From Rhodocyclales bacterium RIFCSPLOWO2_02_FULL_63_24 (GTDB taxonomy: Bacteria; Pseudomonadota; Gammaproteobacteria; Burkholderiales; Rhodocyclaceae), in contig MHZX01000110.1 in NCBI GenBank assembly GCA_001828935.1, positions 1-64,000 on the forward strand: a stretch of DNA of 64,000 bases. Reading direction: 5' to 3'. Position numbers and translations under genes: made by a program. Shown piece after piece: positions 57,476 through 64,000 of this stretch. The notes under the pieces were generated by a model that was given only the letters and a program-made list of their open reading frames with translations, was not told the DNA's origin and searched no databases. The number at the start of each line of letters is the position of its first letter. The stretch's first letter is position 1.

Positions 57476-57602
57476 GGCCGCAGTCTAGCCCGGCGCAAGC
57501 GTGCGGTCAGCGGGCGGCGCGGAACACATTGTTGTGCGCCGAGCAACAGGGTGCGGGCCGCCAATATCTGCGCGACGCCATCGCGGCCGCCGCGCATTTC
57601 AC

Positions 57603-57608
57603 TATACT
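57603..57608 (+). promoter_or_regulatory. possible -10 box for the HIT gene
   Basis: TATACT, five of six matches to TATAAT, 32 bases before the HIT ATG. No clear -35 is placed 16-18 bases upstream. Confidence 0.3.
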
Positions 57609-57639
57609 CGTCGCGCATCGGACACCGGGAGCCACCTTC

Positions 57640-58041
57640 ATGACCACCGTTTTTTCACGCATCATCGCCGGCGAACTGCCCTGTGCCAAAGTTTTCGAGG
57701 ACGACTTGGTGTTCGCCTTCATGGACGCCGGCCAGGTCAATCCGGGCCATGTCATCGTCGCCAGCAAGGCCCCGTTCGAAACCCTGATGGATGCCGACGA
57801 AGCCACGGCGCGGGCCATGATGGCCGCCGCCTGGCGCATCGCACGCGCCGTGCAGGAGGCCTTCGCCCCGGCCGGCATGACCATCCTCCAGGCCAATAAG
57901 GCCGCCGGCTGGCAGACCGTGCCGCACCTCCATCTGCATGTTCTGCCGCGCCACGCCGACGACGGCGTCGACCTGACCTGGCCACGCCAGGAGCCGGGGC
58001 TGGAACGACTGCGGGAACTGGCGGCGAAAATCCGCCTGTGA
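57640..58041 (+). CDS. HIT-family nucleotide hydrolase/transferase
   Basis: 133 aa from MTTVFSRIIAGELPCAKVFE; the track start at 57322 is antisense to the dioxygenase gene. The histidine triad is HLHLHVLPRH (H-x-H-x-H), preceded by VIVASKAPFETLMD and NKAAGWQTVPH. HIT proteins (HinT branch) hydrolyse aminoacyl- or other phosphoramidate nucleotides; the cellular substrate is uncertain. It is convergent with gloA (7-base gap). Confidence 0.93.
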   Translation: MTTVFSRIIAGELPCAKVFEDDLVFAFMDAGQVNPGHVIVASKAPFETLMDADEATARAMMAAAWRIARAVQEAFAPAGMTILQANKAAGWQTVPHLHLHVLPRHADDGVDLTWPRQEPGLERLRELAAKIRL

Positions 58042-58048
58042 GGCCGGA

Positions 58049-58444
58049 TCAGGCCGGCTGGCGCTTCTTCTGGATCAGCTCGATCTTGTAGCCGTCGGGG
58101 TCCTCGACGAAGGCGATCACGCTTGTGCCGCCTTTCATCGGTCCCGCTTCGCGCGTGACCTTGCCGCCACGCCGGCGGATTTCATCGCAGGCCGCGTAGG
58201 CATCGTCCACCGCCAGCGCGATGTGGCCGAAGCCGGTGCCGATCTCGTAACGCTCGACGCCCCAGTTATAGGTCAGTTCGATCACGGCGCCGTCCTGCTC
58301 GTCCTCGAAGCCGACGAAGGCCAGGGTGAATTTTCCTTCCGGGTAGTCGTTGCGCCGCAGCAGGCGCATGCCCAGCACCTCGGTATAGAAGGCCAGCGAC
58401 TTGTCCAGGTCGCCGACGCGCAGCATGGTGTGCAGGATTCGCAT
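58049..58444 (-). CDS. gloA: lactoylglutathione lyase (glyoxalase I)
   Basis: 131 aa glyoxalase I that isomerises the methylglyoxal-glutathione hemithioacetal. Metal ligands are H5 ([10 protein letters not shown]), E56 (VIELTYNWG), H74 ([11 protein letters not shown]) and E122 (YKIELIQ). [20 protein letters not shown] is the substrate-side block. Length matches the Ni-dependent bacterial type. It follows the YgjP-like gene by 10 bases on the minus strand. Confidence 0.96.
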   Translation of the reverse strand: MRILHTMLRVGDLDKSLAFYTEVLGMRLLRRNDYPEGKFTLAFVGFEDEQDGAVIELTYNWGVERYEIGTGFGHIALAVDDAYAACDEIRRRGGKVTREAGPMKGGTSVIAFVEDPDGYKIELIQKKRQPA

Positions 58445-58454
58445 CTTGATTCCT

Positions 58455-59198
58455 TCAGAGAATCGGCAGCGAGGCGGCGCGCTGCTTGAGTTCGCCGCGG
58501 GCGGCTTTCCACTCCGGATAGAGCGAGCCGACCACGCGCCAGAAGCGTTCGCTGTGGTTCATTTCCAGCAGGTGCGCGACCTCGTGGGCCACCACGTAGT
58601 CGCCCAGGTGCGTCGGCAGGTGGATCAGGCGCCAGTTCACCCGGATGCCGCCATGCCGGCTGCAACTGCCCCAGCGCGTATGGGCCGAGGACAGGCTGAG
58701 TTTGGGCACCGCCAGGTCGAGCCGGCCGGTGTAGTGGGCCAGGCGCTCGCCGAAATGGGTGAGTGCCCGCTTCTGCAGCGCGCGCACGGCCAAAGGCCCA
58801 AGGTCGGCCTCGGGGCGCGCTTCGAGCACCAGCAGATTGGCGACCCAGCGCACCCGGTTGGCGCCGGGCAGCACACGCACTTCGGCTTCGGTGTCGAGCA
58901 GCGGCAGGCGCGCGCCGTCCTTGACCGTGAGGTGGCGCGGCTGGGTGGCATGGGCGAGTTCGCCGAGCTTCTTGAGAACCCAGTCGCTGTGGCTTTGGAC
59001 GAAGCTCTCGATCTCGTTCAGGGTGATGCGATGCGGCGCGCCGATGCGCAGCCCGCGCTCGTCGATGGTCATGGTGAGGCGCTTGGCGCCGCCCTTGAGC
59101 CGGTAGTCGATGATGCGGCCGCCGATCAGCAGGTGGCGCGTCTTGGCCTCGGGCGGCGGCGACGGCAGGCGGAATAGCTTGAGCTGTTCGAGAAACAT
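58455..59198 (-). CDS. YgjP-like zinc metallopeptidase (DUF45)
   Basis: 247 aa SprT-like family member. The zinc-binding motif is [19 protein letters not shown] (HExxH plus the third His), preceded by [20 protein letters not shown] and [10 protein letters not shown], the YgjP signature. The N-terminal half ([20 protein letters not shown]) is a beta-rich lead domain. A metalloprotease role is inferred; no substrate is known. It follows the degenerate paralogue at 59208 by 9 bases. Confidence 0.9.
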   Translation of the reverse strand: MFLEQLKLFRLPSPPPEAKTRHLLIGGRIIDYRLKGGAKRLTMTIDERGLRIGAPHRITLNEIESFVQSHSDWVLKKLGELAHATQPRHLTVKDGARLPLLDTEAEVRVLPGANRVRWVANLLVLEARPEADLGPLAVRALQKRALTHFGERLAHYTGRLDLAVPKLSLSSAHTRWGSCSRHGGIRVNWRLIHLPTHLGDYVVAHEVAHLLEMNHSERFWRVVGSLYPEWKAARGELKQRAASLPIL

Positions 59199-59207
59199 CG
59201 GACCGTA

Positions 59208-59741
59208 TCAATGAGTGACGAGCGGCGCACCGAACAGGTCGCAGCCGCCGTCTTCCGGCGGCAGGGCGGCGATGGCGCGGGCGATGGTCTGCTCGATCAC
59301 GGCCATGGGTTGTTCGATCAGGTGCCAGTTGCAGCGCAGCGTGTCGCTGTCCTGCACCTCGGCCCAGTGGCCGCGCGCCGAGAACGACAGCGCCAGGCGC
59401 GGAGCGCGGCGTCCCGGACTCTGTCTGCCGGGGCTTCCGCTTCGCGGGCCGGCAAGCGCCCATTGTTGCTCGATGACCTGCTGCAGGCAGCGCTTGGCCT
59501 CGCCGCGCAGCCATGCTTCGGCCCGGTCCTGGATCTGGCGTGGCGTGGCTTGCGGCGGCAGCGGCAGATCCAGCGTATCGCCTTCGCGCAGCGCATCCTT
59601 GTGCCGGGTGTCGAGCACCAGGCGCAGGCTGCCGCCGAGGAAGGGCAACGCGGCGCCGTCATGCCAGCGACTGGCCGGGTCGGGCGCGGTGCCGTCGAGC
59701 TTGAGATTGAGTTGGGGGTTGCGGTGGCTGGCGATGTTCAT
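59208..59741 (-). CDS. degenerate DUF45-like paralogue of YgjP, no HExxH
   Basis: 177 aa from ATG 59741 (GGAGG upstream); the longer ORF to 60539 is spurious. The segment PRLALSFSARGHWAEVQDSD followed by LRCNWHLIEQPMAVIEQTIA aligns by eye with [40 protein letters not shown] in the neighbouring YgjP gene, but the HExxH and later His are absent. It therefore cannot be a zinc peptidase. Around residue 93-112 it carries ALAGPRSGSPGRQSPGRRAP, encoded by an R2 repeat. It is between plsC (4-base overlap) and the YgjP gene. A partner or regulatory role for the active copy is a guess. Confidence 0.7.
   Translation of the reverse strand: MNIASHRNPQLNLKLDGTAPDPASRWHDGAALPFLGGSLRLVLDTRHKDALREGDTLDLPLPPQATPRQIQDRAEAWLRGEAKRCLQQVIEQQWALAGPRSGSPGRQSPGRRAPRLALSFSARGHWAEVQDSDTLRCNWHLIEQPMAVIEQTIARAIAALPPEDGGCDLFGAPLVTH
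59408..59460 (-). repeat. R2 repeat copy inside the DUF45-like paralogue
   Basis: Minus strand: GGCGCTTGCCGGCCCGCGAA then GCGGAAGCCCCGGCAGACAG and AGTCCGGGACGCC. Nearly the same as the ureF copy, opposite orientation relative to the window. Confidence 0.75.
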
Positions 59742-60466
59742 TGCGGACCTCCATAGAGGTGTGGGCTGATGCGGCTCATTTCGGTTTCGATCCAGGCTTC
59801 GGCACGATCCAGTACCTCGCTGGCCGTCAGGCCGGCGGGATCGATGGTCGGGCCGATGCTGACGGTGACGGTGCCGCAACGCTTGAACAGCGCATTGCGG
59901 CCCCAGAATTCGCCCGAATTCAGCGCCACCGGAACCACCGGCGCGCCGGTTTCCACGGCGAGCAGCGCGCCGCCGCCCTTGTAGCGGTTTTTCGAGCCGG
60001 GTTGCGAGCGCGTGCCTTCCGGGAAGATGATTACAGTGTAGCCGTTGGCCAGCCGATCCCGGCCCTGCTCGACAAGGCGTTTCAGGCTCGATTTGGTGGC
60101 GCTGCGATCGGTCTCGATCATCGGAATCGAGGCCAGCGCCCAGCCGAAGAACGGCAGGTACTTGATCTCCTTGCGCCAGACGAAGACGGTGTCCTTGAAC
60201 ACTTCCTGCAGCATGAAGGTCTCCCAGGCCGACTGGTGCTTGGCCAGCACGATGGCGGCGCGGTCGGGGATGTTCTCGGCACCCAGCAGCCGGTAGGGAA
60301 TGCCCAGCACATGCTTGACCAGCCAGATCGTGAAATTCACCCAGGGCACCACGGTCTGGCGCCGCATGTGGTGCGGCAGCGGCCGGCAGAGGATCACCCC
60401 CAGCGTGTAGGGCGGCGTCACCAGCAGCAGGATCAGCAGGAACAGCAGGGAGCGGAAGACGGCCAT
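59738..60466 (-). CDS. plsC: 1-acyl-sn-glycerol-3-phosphate acyltransferase
   Basis: 242 aa PlsC/LPLAT-family membrane enzyme that adds the second acyl chain to make phosphatidic acid. An N-terminal membrane segment (about 3-24, VFRSLLFLLILLLVTPPYTL) precedes AKHQSAWETFMLQ, which takes the place of the NHx4D catalytic motif with Glu for Asp, as in many betaproteobacterial homologues. IIFPEGTRSQPGSK is the glycerophosphate-binding motif. The ATG overlaps the gmhB stop by one base. Confidence 0.9.
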   Translation of the reverse strand: MAVFRSLLFLLILLLVTPPYTLGVILCRPLPHHMRRQTVVPWVNFTIWLVKHVLGIPYRLLGAENIPDRAAIVLAKHQSAWETFMLQEVFKDTVFVWRKEIKYLPFFGWALASIPMIETDRSATKSSLKRLVEQGRDRLANGYTVIIFPEGTRSQPGSKNRYKGGGALLAVETGAPVVPVALNSGEFWGRNALFKRCGTVTVSIGPTIDPAGLTASEVLDRAEAWIETEMSRISPHLYGGPQ

Positions 60467-60999
60467 CAGCGGGCGATATGGGCGGCGGCAGCCGCAAGGT
60501 CGGGAAACACCAGCGTGTCCGGCGGCAGCGCGGGATCATCCACCGTCTTGCGGCCCTTTCCGGTCAGCACCAGCATCGGCTGCGCGCCAACCGCGGCGGC
60601 GGCTTGCAGGTCGCGCAGCGAATCGCCTACCGCCGGCACGCCGGCCAGGTCGGCGTTGAAGCGGGCGGCGATCTCGCGCAGCATGCCGGGCTTGGGCTTG
60701 CGGCAGTCGCAGTTGTCGGCGTTGGTGTGCGGGCAGAAGAACACCGCGTCGATGCGGCCGCCGACCTGCGCCAGCGCCTTCAGCATCTTGTCGTGAATGG
60801 CGACCAGCGTGTCGGTCTCGAACAGTCCGCGGCCGACGCCCGACTGGTTGGTCGCCACCACCACGCGGTAGCCGGCCTGGTTGAGGCGGGCGATGGCGGC
60901 GAGGCTGCCGGGGATCGGCTTCCATTCGTCCGGCGACTTGATGTACTGGTCGGAGTCGTGGTTGATCACGCCGTCGCGATCGAGGATGACAAGTTTCAT
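60466..60999 (-). CDS. gmhB: D-glycero-beta-D-manno-heptose 1,7-bisphosphate 7-phosphatase
   Basis: 177 aa HAD phosphatase in ADP-heptose synthesis for LPS inner core, so a Gram-negative marker. MKLVILDRDGVINHD is HAD motif I; the zinc knuckle is FCPHTNADNCDCRKPKPGML; ATNQSGVGRGLF is characteristic. The start ATG at 60999 follows a 95-base gap from the glyS stop. Translationally coupled to plsC. Confidence 0.96.
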   Translation of the reverse strand: MKLVILDRDGVINHDSDQYIKSPDEWKPIPGSLAAIARLNQAGYRVVVATNQSGVGRGLFETDTLVAIHDKMLKALAQVGGRIDAVFFCPHTNADNCDCRKPKPGMLREIAARFNADLAGVPAVGDSLRDLQAAAAVGAQPMLVLTGKGRKTVDDPALPPDTLVFPDLAAAAAHIAR

Positions 61000-61094
61000 G
61001 ATTTCATTTTCTCCATGCAGCGCACGGCGGCAGGGTTGAACACGGATGCAAAAGAGGCTTTGTTTGGCACGCCGTGTCGCCCTGTGCGCCTTGA

Positions 61095-63200
61095 CTAGCT
61101 GGAAAGTCGGGAAATGTCGGCGACCCGGTTCATCAAGCCGGCGAGGCGCGACAGCAGGGCCAGGCGATTGGCGCGAATCGCCGCATCCTCGGCCATCACC
61201 ATGACGCCGTCGAAGAAGGCATCGACCGCGCCACGCAAGCCGGCCAGGGCTTTCAGCGCACCTGCATAGTCCTCGGCGGCAAGCTGGGCTTCGATGCGGG
61301 GGGCGGCGGCGGTGACGGCGGCGAACAGCGCCTGCTCCGCATCTTCCTGCAACAGCGTGGCATCGACCGTCGCGTCGGCGTCGCTGCCTGATTTCTTGAG
61401 GATGTTCACGATGCGCTTGTTGGCTGCCGCCAGCGCTTCGGCTTCGGGCAACGCGGCGAAGGCCTTGACTGCGGCGAGCCGCGCCGGGACCTGGTCGATG
61501 CGCGCCGGATCGAGCGCCAGCACCGCATCGACCGCCTTGTGGTCGTGCCCGGCGTCGCGCAGCATGTGGCGCAGGCGCTCCTTGAAGAAGTTATGCAAAG
61601 CGGTATCCCCTTGCGGGACGGCGCTGGCGACACGCCAGTTGCCGCTGAACAGTTCAGGCGCGAAGCCGGCGGCGGCCTCGTCGATCAGATCCGGCAGCGC
61701 CAGCGGCAGCGGTGTTTCCATCAGGATGCGCAGTACACCCAGCGCGGCGCGGCGCAGGCCGAAGGGGTCCTTGTCGCCGGTCGGTATCTGGCCGATGCCG
61801 AAGAAACCGATCAGCGCATCGAGCTTGTCGGCCAGCGCCACGGCGCAGGCGACCGGGCCTTGCGGCAGCGCATCGCCATTGAAGCGCGGCTGGTAGTGGC
61901 TCTGGATCGCGTCGGCCACCACGGCCGGCTCGCCGTCGGCCAGCGCGTAGTAGCGGCCCATGATGCCCTGCAGTTCGGGGAACTCGCCGACCATGTCGCT
62001 GACCAGATCAGCCTTCGCCAGCAGGGCCGCGCGTTCCGCCTGCATGGCGTCGGCGCCGAGGCGCTGCGCAATGGCGGCGGCCAGCTTGACCAGGCGGTCG
62101 ACGCGCTCGCCCTGGCTGCCCAGCTTGTTGTGATAGACCACCCGCGACAGCTTGCCGATGCGTGCCGAGAGCGGCGTTTTCTTGTCGGTCTCGAAGAAGA
62201 ACTTGGCGTCGGCCAGGCGCGGGCGCACCACGCGCGCGTTGCCGGTGACGATATGCACCGGATCGGCGACCTTCATGTTGGAGACGACGAGGAAGCGATG
62301 GGTCAGCTTTGCATCCTGGCCCGCGCCATCCATCAGCGGGAAGTACTTCTGGTTCGCCTTCATGGTCAGGATCAGGCATTCCTGCGGCACGGCAAGAAAC
62401 TCCGGCTCGAAGTTCGCTTCATACACGGCGGGGAATTCGACCAGGGCCGTGACTTCGTCCACCAGCGCTTCGTCCTTCAGCCAGGTCAGCGTGCCGGCGG
62501 CGCGGTCGAGTTGCTCGACGATCATGGCGCGGCGCCGGCCGAAGCTGGCGATGACGTGGCCCTGCTTTTCCAGCACCGCTTCGTAGTCGGCAGCGCTCGG
62601 AATCTCGATCACGCCGATGCTCATGAAGCGGTGGCCGCGCGTCACATTGCGGCTGGGCAGGCCGAGCACCGTGCCGCCGACGATGCGCGGGCCGTGCAGC
62701 ATGATGAGCCCATGCACCGGACGCACGAACTGCGCCTCGCCGGCGCCCCAGCGCATCAGTTTGGCCACCGGCAGTTTCTTCAGCGCGGCTTCGACCATGG
62801 CGGACAAATATTCGTCGAGGCGGCCGCCGCTCTTCTTGAGGCGGGCGACGAAATACTCCGCCTTGCCATCGTTGAGTTTTTCCAGTTGCCCGAACTCGAC
62901 CCCTGCGGAACGCATGAAGCCCTCCAGCGCCTTGGTCGGCGTGCCGTCGGCGCCGACTCCTGAAGCCACCGCCGGGCCCTTCTTCTCGATCACGCGATCC
63001 GGCTGGCTTTCCAGGCAGTCGTCGAATTGCAGCGCCAGCCGGCGCGGCGTGGCGAACCAGCGGCCCACATTGGCGGCGTCGATGAAGCCGGCTTCGGCCA
63101 GCGCCTTCTGCATCTGCTCGCGGAAGGACAGGCCGAGCCTGGCCAGCGATTTCGGCGGCAGTTCCTCGGTCAGGAGTTCGATCAGCAATGTTGCCTTCAT
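61095..63200 (-). CDS. glyS: glycyl-tRNA synthetase beta subunit
   Basis: 701 aa from ATG 63200 ([20 protein letters not shown]); the track start at 63218 lies in glyQ. The start overlaps the glyQ stop (ATGA). Signatures: [54 protein letters not shown] and VVSNMK, with the C-terminal DALR-like helical part. Class II alpha2-beta2 GlyRS is the bacterial form; both subunits are required. [15 protein letters not shown] near residue 90 includes an R1 copy in a usually shorter loop. Confidence 0.96.
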   Translation of the reverse strand: MKATLLIELLTEELPPKSLARLGLSFREQMQKALAEAGFIDAANVGRWFATPRRLALQFDDCLESQPDRVIEKKGPAVASGVGADGTPTKALEGFMRSAGVEFGQLEKLNDGKAEYFVARLKKSGGRLDEYLSAMVEAALKKLPVAKLMRWGAGEAQFVRPVHGLIMLHGPRIVGGTVLGLPSRNVTRGHRFMSIGVIEIPSAADYEAVLEKQGHVIASFGRRRAMIVEQLDRAAGTLTWLKDEALVDEVTALVEFPAVYEANFEPEFLAVPQECLILTMKANQKYFPLMDGAGQDAKLTHRFLVVSNMKVADPVHIVTGNARVVRPRLADAKFFFETDKKTPLSARIGKLSRVVYHNKLGSQGERVDRLVKLAAAIAQRLGADAMQAERAALLAKADLVSDMVGEFPELQGIMGRYYALADGEPAVVADAIQSHYQPRFNGDALPQGPVACAVALADKLDALIGFFGIGQIPTGDKDPFGLRRAALGVLRILMETPLPLALPDLIDEAAAGFAPELFSGNWRVASAVPQGDTALHNFFKERLRHMLRDAGHDHKAVDAVLALDPARIDQVPARLAAVKAFAALPEAEALAAANKRIVNILKKSGSDADATVDATLLQEDAEQALFAAVTAAAPRIEAQLAAEDYAGALKALAGLRGAVDAFFDGVMVMAEDAAIRANRLALLSRLAGLMNRVADISRLSS
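62941..62961 (-). repeat. R1 repeat copy inside glyS
   Basis: Minus strand: TCAGGAGTCGGCGCCGACGG. Shortest copy, core only; the peptide is SGVGADGT. Confidence 0.45.
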
Positions 63201-64000
63201 GCCGCCGCTCCTTTGCACATGGGGAAGCCCAGCCGCTCGCGCGAATCGTAGTAGGCCTGCGCCACTTCGCGCGCCAGGGCGCGGACGCGGCCGATGTAGG
63301 CGGCGCGCTCGGTGACCGAAATCGCGCCGCGCGCGTCGAGCAGGTTGAAGCTGTGCGAGGCCTTCATCACCATCTCGAAGCCGGGCAGCGGCAGGTTGAG
63401 TCCCATCAGGCGCTTGGCCTCCGATTCGAACTTGGAGAACTGCGCAAACAGCCAGTCCACATCGGAATGCTCGAAGTTGTAGGTCGACTGCTCGACTTCG
63501 TTCTGGTGATACACGTCGCCGTAGGTGACGCCGGGCGCCCAGACCAGGTCGAAAACGTTTTCCACGCTTTGCAGGTACATCGCCAGGCGCTCGATGCCGT
63601 AGGTGATCTCGCCCAGCACCGGGCGGCAGGCCAGCGAGCCGACTTCCTGGAAGTAGGTGAACTGGGTGACTTCCATGCCGTCCAGCCAGACCTCCCAGCC
63701 CAGGCCCCAGGCGCCCAGGGTCGGCGATTCCCAGTCGTCCTCGACGAAGCGGATGTCATGTTCGGAGGTGTTGATGCCGAGCGCGCGCAGGCTGTCCAGA
63801 TAGAGTTCCTGGATGTTGGGCGGGCTGGGCTTGAGCACCACCTGGTACTGATAGTAGTGCTGCAGGCGGTTCGGGTTCTCGCCATAGCGGCCGTCCTTGG
63901 GGCGCCGCGAGGGCTGCACGTACGCGGCCTTCCACGGCTCGGGGCCGATCGAGCGCAGGAAAGTGGCGGTATGGAAGGTGCCGGCGCCGACTTCGATATC
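63197..64000 (-). CDS. glyQ: glycyl-tRNA synthetase alpha subunit, 5'-truncated by window edge
   Basis: Catalytic subunit partner of GlyS. The frame stays open to the window end: upstream of the track ORF it reads [20 protein letters not shown] and [20 protein letters not shown], the conserved active-site region. The visible C-terminal ~265 residues include [17 protein letters not shown] and [20 protein letters not shown]. The VGAG here is natural to GlyQ (the same motif occurs in E. coli), so the GTCGGCGCCGGC at the edge is not counted as an R1 repeat. GlyQ is upstream of glyS in one operon. Confidence 0.95.
   Translation of the reverse strand, partial: DIEVGAGTFHTATFLRSIGPEPWKAAYVQPSRRPKDGRYGENPNRLQHYYQYQVVLKPSPPNIQELYLDSLRALGINTSEHDIRFVEDDWESPTLGAWGLGWEVWLDGMEVTQFTYFQEVGSLACRPVLGEITYGIERLAMYLQSVENVFDLVWAPGVTYGDVYHQNEVEQSTYNFEHSDVDWLFAQFSKFESEAKRLMGLNLPLPGFEMVMKASHSFNLLDARGAISVTERAAYIGRVRALAREVAQAYYDSRERLGFPMCKGAAA

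Noticed and set aside
61000-61094. Gap between glyS and gmhB as a small RNA or terminator
   Set aside because: No convincing stem with a T-run on either strand.
63940-63965. GTCGGCGCCGGC at the right edge as another R1 copy
   Set aside because: It encodes EVGAGT, conserved in GlyQ of distant bacteria, so protein constraint explains it.

Overview
This is a 64 kb, GC-rich and very gene-dense piece of chromosome from a betaproteobacterium. The best guess is the Rhodocyclales or a nearby sterolibacterial lineage. That guess rests on the ubiC-ubiA and ubiD genes, alpha2/beta2-type glyQ-glyS, gmhB-plsC, a urt-ure cluster, DUF2802/SPOR proteins and overall protein character. No marker here fixes the genus. 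Both edges cut genes: an alpha/beta hydrolase on the left and glyQ on the right. No rRNA, tRNA, CRISPR array, prophage or intact IS was recognised. No gene-free stretch is longer than about 300 bases except 39269-39672, which holds a decayed gene.

Layout. (1) 1-7.4 kb: biotin genes (bioA-bioF on the minus strand, bioD divergent), dcd, an Orn/Lys/Arg decarboxylase and a bacteriohemerythrin. (2) 7.6-21.1 kb: a glycogen locus. The minus-strand series is glgC, two different GH57 enzymes, glgP, pgi, glgA and folA, with glgB divergent. (3) 21.1-29.3 kb: mostly housekeeping (glk, thyA, a Mog-like molybdopterin enzyme, an ElyC/YdcF protein, metY, DUF2802, SPOR) plus a hypothetical protein with a PilZ-like tail. 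(4) 29.4-41.1 kb: fliW, ridA, recG-ubiC-ubiA, a hybrid histidine kinase, ubiD, an HDOD-GAF protein, a decayed hydrolase, a diguanylate cyclase and a tiny cysteine-rich protein. (5) 41.2-54.6 kb: a nitrogen-scavenging block, urtABCDE followed by ureD, ureA, ureB, ureC, ureE, ureF and ureG, preceded by a candidate sigma-54 promoter. Two non-urease genes interrupt it: an archaeal-type AAA ATPase (DUF234-like) between ureD and ureA, and an alpha/beta hydrolase between ureA and ureB. (6) 54.7-64 kb: a LOV-like-GGDEF-EAL protein, a YgiD-type dioxygenase, a HIT protein, gloA, a YgjP-type metallopeptidase with a degenerate paralogue, plsC, gmhB, glyS and glyQ.

How the genes work together. UrtA-E import urea and the urease complex with its nickel chaperones hydrolyses it; the -24/-12 promoter suggests control by nitrogen limitation. 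The glg block makes (GlgC, GlgA, GlgB) and breaks down (GlgP, GH57 enzymes) glycogen, and Pgi and Glk connect it to glycolysis. Three ubi genes cover early ubiquinone synthesis.

The most unusual layer is repeats rather than genes. A short dispersed motif (core AGTCGGCGCTGGCG, often followed by NNACGG) occurs about 13 times, on both strands and mostly inside coding sequence. A second, roughly 45-50 bp family (R2) sits in frame inside bioD, ureF and a DUF45-like gene. Long hairpin elements lie between dcd and the decarboxylase gene, between urtB and urtC, and between thyA and glk. All coordinates come from reading the sequence and the ORF track; no database search was possible.
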